Source: CAJXCL01 sp964394335 (GTDB lineage Bacteria; Nitrospinota; Nitrospinia; CAJXCL01). From it: a stretch of 17,339 nucleotides of DNA. Within the stretch, counting starts at the first letter, position 1; every line of letters starts with the position of its first letter. The notes beneath the pieces are model-generated. The model did not search any database, was not told where the DNA came from, and saw only the letters and a list, made by a program, of their open reading frames with translations. The position numbers were made by a program, and so were the translations under genes. The stretch lies in assembly GCA_964394335.1 (NCBI GenBank), contig CAYMVZ010000048.1, positions 1-17,339 of the forward strand, read 5' to 3'. This document shows, in pieces, positions 1-7,594 of this stretch.

Positions 1-129
1 GTTGGCGTCCTGTTTTCCTCCTGTAAGCGCTTTAACCACATTTTCAACAGGAGAATTTGTCGCCAAAAGTTTTTTTAATTCAGGGGTAGGAATCGTTCCT
101 TTTGAAAAAATTTGAGATAAATATTCCAA
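1..129 (-). CDS. Hypothetical small protein, truncated by the window edge
   Basis: An open frame of 43 codons runs from a TTG at 129-127 off the left edge without a stop. It begins LEYLSQIFSKGTIPTPELKK and ends in ALTGGKQDAN, looking like an amphipathic helix followed by a short acidic/polar segment. It starts two bases after the pfkA stop codon (134-132) on the same strand, so it would be translationally coupled to pfkA. No good Shine-Dalgarno precedes the TTG. A CTG and an ATT lie two and one codons upstream and are other possible starts. I do not recognise a family. The support is the codon-like composition, the tight spacing and the lack of stops; the full length and the true start are unknown. 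Confidence 0.45.
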   Translation of the reverse strand, partial: MEYLSQIFSKGTIPTPELKKLLATNSPVENVVKALTGGKQDAN

Positions 130-131
130 AA

Positions 132-1226
132 TCAGTCACCAAGGCAAATATCAATACCTCTCGCGGTATTTATAAGATAATCATCCGGTTTTATATAGTT
201 CATCTGCGCGACAGCTTCGGTTATAGGTACGGAAATAATGTCGTGATGTTTATAAGCTACCATCTCTCCGAATTTTTTTTCCAGCACAAGTTCAAATGCT
301 TTAACACCAAACTGTGTTGCTAATATCCTGTCATAGGCAATAGGAATTCCGCCTCTTTGCAGGTGTCCGAGGACAGTTACCCTCATTTCTATATCAATGA
401 GTTGTTTTATATCTCCCATTAATTTGCGTCCAACACCACCAAGGAGGACATTGTGATATCCCACTTCAGTACTTTTTGTAGCGGTAACTTCTCCGTCAAC
501 AGGTCTCGCTCCTTCGGCAATTACGATAATGGAAAATTTTTTGCCCTCATCCAGCCGGTTTTGAATCTTTTCAACAACTTTCTTTATTTTGTAAGGAACT
601 TCTGGTATCAAACAAATATGGGACCCACCGGCAACAGCCGCGTTTAAAGCAATCCATCCCGCGTCGCGGCCCATTACCTCAAGGATCATTGTCCTGCTGT
701 GGCTTGTCGCGGTAGTAACCAGTTTATCCACTGCGTCTGTCGCCACTTCCACCGCTGTTTGGAAACCGAAGGTAAAGTCCGTACACAAAAGGTCATTGTC
801 AATGGTCTTAGGGACTCCGATAATATTGACCCCTTTTTCAAACAAACTTTGAGAGATTTTCTGGGACCCGTCTCCGCCAATACAAATGACGGCGTCAATA
901 TTTTGGTATTGAAGCCTGCGAATCAAATCATCGGACCTGTCCACTGTGGTCCAGCTTCCATCTGGATTCTTAACAGGCCAGTTAAAGGGGCCTCCTTTGC
1001 TTGTGGTGCGGATAATGCTTCCGCCCTGCACATGAATTCCCGAAACGGTTTTAGAATTCAGCGGGATAATCTCCGTGGGTTCATGGAGAATGCCATTATA
1101 CCCCTCTGCACTCCCTAATATTTCCCAGTTTGTTTCCCGACTTGCCCTTTTTACAATAGCCCGCATAACGGCATTAAGGCCGGGGCAATCTCCGCCGGTC
1201 GTAACAACCAACACTCTTTTTTTCAT
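132..1226 (-). CDS. pfkA: ATP-dependent 6-phosphofructokinase
   Basis: Catalyses phosphorylation of fructose 6-phosphate to fructose 1,6-bisphosphate, the committed step of glycolysis, in the cytoplasm. The 364-aa protein has the N-terminal phosphate-binding loop TTGGDCPGLNA (9-19), the GGDGS loop (117-121), the catalytic PKTIDND segment (139-145, proton-acceptor Asp143) and the MEVMGRDAGWIAL substrate-binding motif (183-195 region). Gly120, equivalent to E. coli Gly104, predicts ATP rather than pyrophosphate as donor. Lys140, equivalent to E. coli position 124, is the residue usual in PPi-dependent enzymes and in a subset of ATP-PFKs, so this is a mixed G/K type. The start is the ATG at 1226, preceded by GGAG with a 4-base spacer. 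A TATAAT box lies about 70 bases upstream. Somewhat longer than the roughly 320-aa E. coli enzyme. The assignment is firm; donor specificity is inferred. Confidence 0.95.
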   Translation of the reverse strand: MKKRVLVVTTGGDCPGLNAVMRAIVKRASRETNWEILGSAEGYNGILHEPTEIIPLNSKTVSGIHVQGGSIIRTTSKGGPFNWPVKNPDGSWTTVDRSDDLIRRLQYQNIDAVICIGGDGSQKISQSLFEKGVNIIGVPKTIDNDLLCTDFTFGFQTAVEVATDAVDKLVTTATSHSRTMILEVMGRDAGWIALNAAVAGGSHICLIPEVPYKIKKVVEKIQNRLDEGKKFSIIVIAEGARPVDGEVTATKSTEVGYHNVLLGGVGRKLMGDIKQLIDIEMRVTVLGHLQRGGIPIAYDRILATQFGVKAFELVLEKKFGEMVAYKHHDIISVPITEAVAQMNYIKPDDYLINTARGIDICLGD

Positions 1227-1293
1227 AACACTCCAATAACAACTAATTTTTTCGAGAAAAGATTTCCCTCATGTCCTAATAGATTTATGTTAC

Positions 1294-1299
1294 ATTATA
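1294..1299 (-). promoter_or_regulatory. Probable -10 box of the pfkA promoter
   Basis: A perfect TATAAT reads on the minus strand at 1299-1294, giving a predicted transcription start near 1287 and a leader of about 60 bases before the pfkA ATG. No good TTGACA-like -35 is present at 16-18 bases; the best is a TTG-containing T-rich stretch around 1316-1322. A 12-bp palindrome AACAAATTTGTT (1332-1343) lies just upstream and could be an operator. In this AT-rich DNA a lone TATAAT is only moderate evidence. Confidence 0.45.
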
Positions 1300-1352
1300 A
1301 AGAAGCAGACAATAAAAACAAACTTTAAAACAACAAATTTGTTACAGAAAAA

Positions 1353-1562
1353 ATGGATGATTTGAGCAAATTGATGCATTCGGATGAATTGCGAAAAGCC
1401 GCAGGTGCTTCTTCAAAAAGATGGCTGGATGATTCCAGGTGGAAATCTGTTACCATTGAAGAGTATGTGAAATTTCTTGATGAAATTCAAAGTTTTAAAA
1501 AAAAACTTAACGCGCCCGATCTTCCTCACCCAATAATGAAGGGTGATAGATTTTCTATTTAG
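1353..1562 (+). CDS. Hypothetical protein, 69 aa
   Basis: Encodes a 69-residue soluble protein without signal peptide or membrane segment. It has a charged N-terminal helix (MDDLSKLMHSDELRKAAG), a central SKRWLDDSRW stretch, a helix around VTIEEYVKFLDEIQSFKKK and a C-terminal PHPIMKGDRFSI tail. Composition and codon use look genuinely protein-coding, and no longer ORF competes with it on either strand here. It is transcribed divergently from pfkA and converges on topA. No Shine-Dalgarno precedes the ATG (the upstream bases are A-rich), so initiation may be weak or leaderless. I do not recognise the family and assign no function. Confidence 0.6.
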   Translation: MDDLSKLMHSDELRKAAGASSKRWLDDSRWKSVTIEEYVKFLDEIQSFKKKLNAPDLPHPIMKGDRFSI

Positions 1563-1643
1563 CGTAACGAGGTGGAGCCGGAACTAAAAATGATTTGCCA
1601 TTAATCCACCGGGAAACAAAGGCACGAAGTTAAAAAAAAACTA

Positions 1644-3932
1644 TTACACTTCTGCCTGTGCTTCCTCTTCAACTGCTTGTTTAAAATTACATTCCTTTAT
1701 AGGACACGCAAGAAAATTTCCTTCTTTCTTGGTCCATCGCTCAACAATATAACGATTGTCGCAGGAAGGACATTTCTGTAAAACAGGTTTATACCATGAT
1801 ACAAATTTACATTTTGGATACTTGGAACAGCCGAAAAAAGCCTTGCCTCTTTTTGAGCTCCGGCTGATAACATCTCCGCCACACCCTTCTTCCGGGCAAG
1901 AAATTCCAGTGCTTAAAGCTTTAGTGAATTTGCAATCCGGGTACTTTGAACAGGCCATAAACTTTCCAAAACGACTTGTTTTAATAACCATGTTTGAATC
2001 GCACTTGTCACATTTTTCACCGGTAAGCTCAGGAGCGGGTGGCTTTCCCGCATTTTCATCACCGCCATCAATTTCCTTTGTATTTTTACATTTAGGGTAA
2101 TGAGAACAGGCCATGAACTTTCCGAATCTGCCCCATCGGATTACCATTTTATGGCCGCATTTTTCGCAAACCTCATCTGTTTCTTCCACTTCTGTCTTGA
2201 GATTGCGCATATTCTTTTCCGCGTTTTTAAGGACTTTTTGAAAAGGGCTGTAAAAATTTTTTAAGATTTCAACCCATCCTATAGAGCCCTCTTCCACTTT
2301 GTCAAGTTGTTCTTCCATTCTGGCGGTAAACTCCACATTTAATATGTCCGGAAAACTGTCTACTAAAAGATCGGTCACTACTAAACCAAGCTCGGTAGGT
2401 TTCAAACGCCGGTTTTCTTCGCTGGTATAATCTCTCTCTTTGATGACAGATAAAATAAAAGCGTACGTACTTGGGCGCCCTATGCCTTTATCCTCCAGTT
2501 CTTTAATCAGGGAAGCCTCTGTAAAACGCGGCGGGGGCTGAGTGAAATGCTGATTTGGTTTCATCTCAAGCAGTTTTAACTCCTCCCCGATTTTTAATGG
2601 CGGTAAAATTGTTGTTTTATCATCATCCTGTTTCGCGTTGTTTGGTGATTTTAGAATATCAGAATCTTCTGTGTAGAGTTTCATAAAGCCGGGGAACTTT
2701 ACAATCATCCCATTGGCTCTGAAAAGATAACGTCCTACAAGAATGTCAACAGCGGTTGTGTCCATAATTGCTGGAACCATTTGTGAAGAAACAAACCTTT
2801 TCCAGATCAATTCATATAGGGAATATTCATCTTTGCTGAGAAATTTTTTTACAGTGGAAGGTTCCCGGAGTGATGAAGTAGGTCTGATAGCTTCGTGGGC
2901 TTCTTGAGCTGATTTTTTGCTCTTATAAAAATTAGGTTGAGAGGGTAAATATTCTTTGCCGAATTTACTTTTAATGAAACCTCGAACTTCCTCTATAGCC
3001 TCAGGCGCTATTCGCGTGGAGTCTGTTCGCATATATGTTATCAAGCCGGTTGTTTCCCCTCCCTCAATTTCAATGCCTTCATAAAGTTTTTGCGCAACAC
3101 TCATTGTCTTTCTGGCATAAAACCTCAGTTTTCTCGACGCCTCTTGCTGTAATGTACTTGTTATGAAAGGCGGGATAGGATTTTTCTTCCTTTCCTTTCT
3201 TTGAATGTCCGAAATTTTATAGCAGGCCGTGTCTAAATCGGACAAAATTTTATTTGTCTGCTCTTCATTTTCAATTTCAGCTTTTTCCCCGTCTATTTGA
3301 AATAGTTTGGCCTCAAAGGAAGGTGGAGTTTCTCCTTCCATGCATGCGACTATCGACCAGTACTCCTGTGGCTTAAATGCTCGAATTTCTTTCTCTCTCT
3401 CGCAAACCAGGCGAAGCGCGACAGACTGCACTCTCCCGGCGCTCAACCCCCATTGAACTCTTTTCCACAAAAGAGGACTGATTTTATATCCGACCAGGCG
3501 GTCTAAAATCCTGCGGGCTTGCTGTGAATAAACTTTATTCTCATTTATAGATAATGGATTTTTTATTGCTTCCAGTACGGATCTTTTTGTAATTTCATTG
3601 AAGAGAACACGGTAAATATTCAGTTTTTTCTTACCTTTAATTACCTGTAAAATATGACTGGCAATCGCCTCTCCTTCACGGTCCGGGTCAGGCGCCAAAT
3701 AAACATTATCAACTTTGGAAGTCGCGGAACGGAGCTCTTTTATCACCTTCTCTTTCCCTTTAATGGTCACAAATTCCGGTTCAAACTCATTTTCAACATC
3801 AACGCCTAACTTGCTTTTGGGCAGATTTAAAATGTGGCCTACGGACGCTTTTATAGTAAAGTCCTTCCCTAAAAATTTTTTTAAAGTTACGGCTTTAGCC
3901 GGCGACTCAACTATAACGAGTGATTTAGACAT
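1644..3932 (-). CDS. topA: DNA topoisomerase I (type IA)
   Basis: Relaxes negatively supercoiled DNA by transient single-strand cleavage through a 5'-phosphotyrosine link. The 762-aa protein starts with the Toprim domain (SKSLVIVESPAKA, Glu9; acidic triad in DPDREGE at 82-88). The archaeal/bacterial topo-IA core follows, with catalytic Tyr300 in LITYMRTDST, then RPTSS and GIGRPSTY (484-490 region). The C-terminus carries four Cys4 zinc ribbons, at Cys589/592/609/615, 641/644/661/667, 679/684/702/708 and 721/724/743/748, each with the family's FGKFMACS-like core or a variant of it. The protein is shorter than E. coli TopA (865 aa), but all catalytic parts are present. The start ATG at 3932 has GAAAGG about 7 bases upstream, and a strong promoter sits at 3984-4012. 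The downstream spacer carries a degenerate repeat fragment (around 1613-1630). Confidence 0.97.
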   Translation of the reverse strand: MSKSLVIVESPAKAVTLKKFLGKDFTIKASVGHILNLPKSKLGVDVENEFEPEFVTIKGKEKVIKELRSATSKVDNVYLAPDPDREGEAIASHILQVIKGKKKLNIYRVLFNEITKRSVLEAIKNPLSINENKVYSQQARRILDRLVGYKISPLLWKRVQWGLSAGRVQSVALRLVCEREKEIRAFKPQEYWSIVACMEGETPPSFEAKLFQIDGEKAEIENEEQTNKILSDLDTACYKISDIQRKERKKNPIPPFITSTLQQEASRKLRFYARKTMSVAQKLYEGIEIEGGETTGLITYMRTDSTRIAPEAIEEVRGFIKSKFGKEYLPSQPNFYKSKKSAQEAHEAIRPTSSLREPSTVKKFLSKDEYSLYELIWKRFVSSQMVPAIMDTTAVDILVGRYLFRANGMIVKFPGFMKLYTEDSDILKSPNNAKQDDDKTTILPPLKIGEELKLLEMKPNQHFTQPPPRFTEASLIKELEDKGIGRPSTYAFILSVIKERDYTSEENRRLKPTELGLVVTDLLVDSFPDILNVEFTARMEEQLDKVEEGSIGWVEILKNFYSPFQKVLKNAEKNMRNLKTEVEETDEVCEKCGHKMVIRWGRFGKFMACSHYPKCKNTKEIDGGDENAGKPPAPELTGEKCDKCDSNMVIKTSRFGKFMACSKYPDCKFTKALSTGISCPEEGCGGDVISRSSKRGKAFFGCSKYPKCKFVSWYKPVLQKCPSCDNRYIVERWTKKEGNFLACPIKECNFKQAVEEEAQAEV

Positions 3933-3983
3933 TCAAGCCCTTTCAAATCCAGTAATAAAAATAAATAATTTAAAAATTGATCA

Positions 3984-4012
3984 CATATACCCAATATAAA
4001 AATACTTGTCAA
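3984..4012 (-). promoter_or_regulatory. Sigma-70-type promoter of topA
   Basis: On the minus strand a perfect TTGACA (4012-4007) is separated by exactly 17 bases from TATATG (3989-3984). The predicted start is near 3977, giving a leader of about 45 bases before the topA ATG with its GAAAGG ribosome-binding site. The consensus -35 and ideal spacing make this one of the better promoters in the window. Confidence 0.7.
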
Positions 4013-4065
4013 GAAATTAGTTGTTTAATTTAACCGATATCATTTTTTTTAAAGGTAAAATCGTT

Positions 4066-4071
4066 TATAAT
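4066..4071 (+). promoter_or_regulatory. Probable -10 box upstream of the SRP-like RNA and argH
   Basis: A perfect TATAAT at 4066-4071 predicts a transcript starting around 4078, just before the SRP-like segment and about 350 bases upstream of argH. The -35 region at the matching distance is a T tract with no clear TTGACA, so the box is only moderately supported. It faces away from the topA promoter. Confidence 0.4.
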
Positions 4072-4077
4072 GCCAGA

Positions 4078-4178
4078 TGTTTAATTAGACTTATCAGAGG
4101 TTTATGATTTGAGTCATAGCTCAGGGGGCAAGGTCAAGAAAGAAGCAGCACGTAAACCATGACCTATATAGAACTTCG
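4078..4178 (+). ncRNA. Candidate small SRP (4.5S-like) RNA, divergent apical loop
   Basis: Positions 4131-4149 match the universally conserved domain IV of bacterial signal-recognition-particle RNA at 16 of 19 positions when aligned by eye with the E. coli 4.5S sequence as I recall it: AGGUC, then GAA, then GAAGCAGC, in the same spacing. The three mismatches fall in the tetraloop and its closing pair (GGAA becomes AGAA, the C-G closing pair becomes A/A). A 5-bp helix GUCAU (4113-4117) with AUGAC (4159-4163) encloses the motif. A TATAAT box lies just upstream and a terminator-like hairpin at 4211-4243. Against it, I could not build the long outer helix expected of a complete SRP RNA, and the loop changes are unusual. 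It could be a diverged ffs gene, a decayed copy or a coincidence. Ends are approximate. Confidence 0.4.
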
Positions 4179-4397
4179 TACTACAAACTTGCAAAACTGT
4201 GTTTTTTCTAGCAAAGCTGAGTTTAGCTCTGCAAAATTTTTTTGCTCGCTGGTGCTGTCGCTCCATTTGGTTGCGGCAACATGCCGCTTTATTATTACTA
4301 ATCTGCGAAACGTTGTTTTTATCGCAAAGTTATTTTTGCTCACTGGAGCGGTAGCTCCATATGGTTGCGGCAACATGCCGTTTTGTGTACTTCGAGG
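4171..4397 (+). repeat. Imperfect tandem hairpin repeat, two units plus a partial third
   Basis: Two related units begin with TACTA (4179 and 4296), contain a GCAAAG...TTTTTGCTC segment, and end in a nearly identical core GGTTGCGGCAACATGCCG (4269-4286 and 4363-4380, offset 94 bases). A third partial start, TACTTCG, lies at 4388. Each core folds into a short hairpin: GCGGCA-ACA-TGCCGC at 4273-4287 and CGGCA-ACA-TGCCG at 4368-4380, each followed by T-rich DNA. The second unit has another perfect hairpin, GGAGC-GGTA-GCTCC (4345-4358). Left and right ends (CTTCGTACTACAAA and the reverse complement of TTTGTGTACTTCGAG) are imperfect inverted copies, suggesting a mobile or MITE-like structured element. 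The small ORFs on both strands here are by-products of the repeat. Confidence 0.7.
4211..4243 (+). terminator. Candidate intrinsic terminator inside the first repeat unit
   Basis: GCA-A-AGCT (4211-4218), loop GAGTTT, AGCT-C-TGC (4225-4232): seven base pairs with one A/C mismatch, followed by AAAA and seven T (4237-4243). It corresponds to an insertion of about 20 bases in the first repeat unit relative to the second. It could end the transcript starting near 4078. The stem is short, so strength is uncertain. Confidence 0.45.
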
Positions 4398-4428
4398 TTA
4401 ACAATTTGCTTTTTAAAAGGAAACAATT

Positions 4429-5802
4429 ATGACAAAAAAACCCTGGGAAGGGAGATTTACCGGAAAAACCGATGAGGCCGTTGAAATATTTACCGCGTCT
4501 ATCGGTTTTGATAAGCGGCTCTATAAGTACGACATTATGGGCAGCATTGCCCATTGCAGAATGCTGGAAAAATGTAAAATTATTATTTCAGCAGACAGTA
4601 AAAAAATTATTAAAGGATTAAAATCTATTGAAAAATCTATAGAGAAAGGCAGTTTTCAATTTAACGATACACTGGAAGACATCCACATGAACATTGAGAA
4701 AAAACTAATTGATAAAATAGGACCTATAGGGGGAAAACTCCATACGGCACGGAGCAGAAACGATCAAGTTGCCCTTGATATAAGACTTTATCTGAGAGAT
4801 GAAGTCGAAGCAATTCAAAAACTTATTTCAGATTTTTGCCGGGTATTAATTAAACTTGCAGAAAACAATTTGAATGTGATAATGCCCGGTTATACTCATT
4901 TGCAGAGAGCACAGCCGGTCCTTTTATCTCATCATCTGCTGGCTTACGTGGAGATGTTTAAAAGGGATAAAGAACGATTTCAAGAAATTCTCAAGCGGGT
5001 CAATGTACTCCCGCTCGGTTCATCCGCTCTTGCCGGAACAAGTTTTCCTCTTGACCGGAATTATGTCGCAAAGCTTTTAAACTTTCCTGAAATCTCTGAG
5101 AACAGTTTGGACGCGGTAAGCGATCGGGATTTTTCTGTGGAATTTTGTTCCGCTTCTTCATTACTGATGATGCATTTAAGTCGAATGAGCGAAGAGTTGA
5201 TCATATGGTCGTCTTCCGAATTTTCCTTTATTGAACTGGATGATTCTTTTTGCACCGGCAGCAGCATCATGCCGCAGAAAAAAAATCCGGATGTTCCTGA
5301 ACTGGTCAGGGGTAAAACAGGTAGGGTTTATGGAAATCTTGTTTCTTTACTTACAATGCTCAAGTCTCTTCCTCTCGCCTACAATAAAGATATGCAGGAA
5401 GACAAAGAACCTTTGTTTGATACTATTGATACAATAAAAAACTCTCTTATTGTTTTCAGCAGAATGATGAAAACAGTAAAAATTAACAAACAAAAAATGT
5501 TGCAAGCAGCCTCAGAAGAATTTAGCACTGCTACAGAAATAGCGGATTATCTTGCTAAAAAAGGCGTTCCTTTTAGAAAAGCCCATGAGGTTACTGGAAA
5601 AATTGTGAAGTATTGCATAAAGAAAAATAAAACCCTGCCCAGACTGACCATTAAGGAGTGGAAAAGTTTCTCCGACAAATTTGATTCAAACGTATCAAAA
5701 GCTATCGATATAAAAAAATCGATTGACAATAAAAATATAGTTGGCGGTACGAGCAGCAACCAGGTTATTAAAAGAATCAAACAGTTAAAAAAAGTTTTTT
5801 GA
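4429..5802 (+). CDS. argH: Argininosuccinate lyase
   Basis: Cleaves argininosuccinate to arginine and fumarate, the last step of arginine biosynthesis; a cytoplasmic homotetramer of the fumarase/aspartase superfamily. The 457-aa protein has the usual length. It begins with the WEGRFTG segment and has HTARSRNDQVALDIRL near residues 105-120, PGYTHLQRAQP with conserved His157, and the superfamily signature GSSIMPQKKNP at 277-287, whose Ser279 lies in the mobile loop that carries the catalytic base. The start ATG is well supported by AAAAGGAAAC a few bases upstream. It stands alone among its neighbours: argC is about 10 kb downstream. Its long upstream region carries the hairpin repeats and SRP-like segment, and I see no ArgR-box-like operator. 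No terminator is obvious after it. Confidence 0.96.
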   Translation: MTKKPWEGRFTGKTDEAVEIFTASIGFDKRLYKYDIMGSIAHCRMLEKCKIIISADSKKIIKGLKSIEKSIEKGSFQFNDTLEDIHMNIEKKLIDKIGPIGGKLHTARSRNDQVALDIRLYLRDEVEAIQKLISDFCRVLIKLAENNLNVIMPGYTHLQRAQPVLLSHHLLAYVEMFKRDKERFQEILKRVNVLPLGSSALAGTSFPLDRNYVAKLLNFPEISENSLDAVSDRDFSVEFCSASSLLMMHLSRMSEELIIWSSSEFSFIELDDSFCTGSSIMPQKKNPDVPELVRGKTGRVYGNLVSLLTMLKSLPLAYNKDMQEDKEPLFDTIDTIKNSLIVFSRMMKTVKINKQKMLQAASEEFSTATEIADYLAKKGVPFRKAHEVTGKIVKYCIKKNKTLPRLTIKEWKSFSDKFDSNVSKAIDIKKSIDNKNIVGGTSSNQVIKRIKQLKKVF

Positions 5803-5880
5803 CGAACATCACGTCACTTTTACAACGCTTTTTTATCCGGCCTCATTTATTAAAATATTTTTTTATGTTAGGCTGGTTTT

Positions 5881-7584
5881 ATGATGAAAAAGTCTTGTAT
5901 CTACTTTTCATGCATAATTTTATTTGCTTCCTTCCTGCTCCCCCTGCGAACTTTTGCCAATGATCAGTCAGGTGTACGGGTAATTCTTCAGGCTCTCGAA
6001 GAGGAGATGAATCGCTCCCTGAGCGATTTAAAGCTGGATATTTTCAATCCTCCTTATTTTTTAAGCTACCAGGTAAAGGACCATCAAAGGGTTAAAATCA
6101 GAGCAACTTTTGGAGCCATACTAAAATCGGGCAGCAACCGGTTTCGTAACCTTTACGTGGAAACAAGGGTTGGAGATGTTCAGTCAGACAGCGCTCCGAC
6201 TGATCTGGCATATTTCGGATCAACAAATTATATTTCGCTCCCTATTGAAAATGATTTAGACGCTTTAAAAATGGAAATCTGGCTTGCATCCGACAGAATA
6301 TATAAAGCGGCAGCTTTAAACTATTTGCGAAAAAAAGGGAGAAATATCCAGAAAATCGATTTAGAAAATATTAACGATTTTTCAACTGGAGAAAAAAATA
6401 TCTATGTGGAAACAATAAAAACAGAAGATCAGTTCTCAGAAAATATACCTCTCTGGGAAGACAGAATAAGAAATGCGTCTGCATTATTTAAAGGGCATAA
6501 AGAAATCATCCATTCGCGAGTAGATTTTTCAGCTCAAAAAACCATTCGCATCTATCTTAACTCCGAAGGAACTAAAATAGTCGATCAGGACACTATCTTT
6601 GGTATTACCATTTCGGCACGGGCCAAAAGTGAAGACGGCATGGACCTTTTTGATCAGGATACTATAAATTTCAAGAATCTGATAAATTTTCCATCAGATG
6701 ATTTACTCCGTGAAAAAGCTTTAGCTTTGATACAATCGCTCAAAAACCTCAGGGAAAGTAAAGTAATTGAACCATATGTTGGCCCGGCCATATTAGAACC
6801 GGATGCCGCAGGAGTACTCTTTCATGAGACAATCGGCCATCGCCTTGAAGGGGAAAGACAAAGAAGCGAAGGTGAGGGAAAAACATTTAAAGAAAAAATT
6901 AACCAACTTATTCTGCCTGATTTCATTACTATCTTTGATGACCCTACTCAGAAAAGATATGATGACACATATTTGTACGGCACTTATTTTTACGACGATG
7001 AAGGGCAAAAAGCCCAAAAGGTAGAGTTAGTCCGGAACGGTATTTTGAAAAATTTTTTAATGTCCAGGGTCCCTATTAAAAATTTTACAGGGTCAAATGC
7101 TCATGGCCGCAGCGACGGAACGCGAGATCCTATTGCCAGAATGGGCAACCTGATTATAAAATCAAATAAAGAAGTCTCACATAAAAAATTAAAGGAAATA
7201 CTTATGGAAGAAAGTAAAAAACAAAACAAACCATATGGTCTTATTATAAAAAAAATAAGGGGGGGAGAAACAAGAACCTCCAAATATAATTTTCAGGTCT
7301 TCAAGGGCACACCGGTATACATTTATAAAGTATATGTTGAAGACGGACGTGAAGAACTGGTACGCGGCGCAGAGTTCGTCGGCACACCTTTGACCAGTAT
7401 TAATAAAATATTAGCAACAGGAAACGATTACAGGGTTTTTAATGGATTTTGCGGAGCGGAATCAGGATATGTGCCTGTTTCAAGTATCGCGCCAAGTATT
7501 TTACTTTCTGAAATTGAGCTGCAAAGAACGGCTTCAAAAAAATCAAAACCACCTATTTTAGACGCGCCTGCTTTACAAAACTGA
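5881..7584 (+). CDS. Exported TldD/PmbA-family metalloprotease homologue
   Basis: Member of the TldD/TldE (PmbA) modulator-of-gyrase family, whose known members process peptides such as microcin B17 and CcdA. The 567-aa protein retains the TldD-type catalytic motif HETIGH (His315, Glu316, His320) followed by RLEGERQRSEGEGKTF. It also has the C-terminal NGFCGAESGYVPVSS segment with Cys524, matching the TldD zinc-ligand cysteine region. Unlike the cytoplasmic enzymes it has a clear N-terminal signal peptide: KK, a hydrophobic core (residues 6-20) and a probable cut after T-F-A26, so it is probably periplasmic. It is longer than E. coli TldD (about 480 aa). No tldE partner lies nearby. The start is ATG 5881 or the adjacent ATG 5884; no strong Shine-Dalgarno. 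It is followed 10 bases later by ruvX. Substrate unknown. Confidence 0.85.
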   Translation: MMKKSCIYFSCIILFASFLLPLRTFANDQSGVRVILQALEEEMNRSLSDLKLDIFNPPYFLSYQVKDHQRVKIRATFGAILKSGSNRFRNLYVETRVGDVQSDSAPTDLAYFGSTNYISLPIENDLDALKMEIWLASDRIYKAAALNYLRKKGRNIQKIDLENINDFSTGEKNIYVETIKTEDQFSENIPLWEDRIRNASALFKGHKEIIHSRVDFSAQKTIRIYLNSEGTKIVDQDTIFGITISARAKSEDGMDLFDQDTINFKNLINFPSDDLLREKALALIQSLKNLRESKVIEPYVGPAILEPDAAGVLFHETIGHRLEGERQRSEGEGKTFKEKINQLILPDFITIFDDPTQKRYDDTYLYGTYFYDDEGQKAQKVELVRNGILKNFLMSRVPIKNFTGSNAHGRSDGTRDPIARMGNLIIKSNKEVSHKKLKEILMEESKKQNKPYGLIIKKIRGGETRTSKYNFQVFKGTPVYIYKVYVEDGREELVRGAEFVGTPLTSINKILATGNDYRVFNGFCGAESGYVPVSSIAPSILLSEIELQRTASKKSKPPILDAPALQN

Positions 7585-7594
7585 AAAAAAAGAG

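Noticed and set aside
17..22. Perfect AGGAGG on the minus strand near the left edge
   Set aside because: No start codon follows within the remaining 16 bases, and the bases are in frame within the truncated small ORF (Gly-Gly codons).
699..1118. 139-codon plus-strand ORF antisense to pfkA, and similar antisense ORFs in topA, mltG and dxr
   Set aside because: Shadows of strongly supported genes on the other strand.
4111..4165. tRNA-like D-arm text (tcatagctcaggggg)
   Set aside because: No anticodon arm, T-arm or acceptor pairing can be built around it; the SRP-like reading explains more positions.
4159..4401. ORFs of 70-80 codons on both strands in the argH leader
   Set aside because: They translate the tandem hairpin repeat; the two strands and frames give equally long ORFs, and none has a ribosome-binding site.
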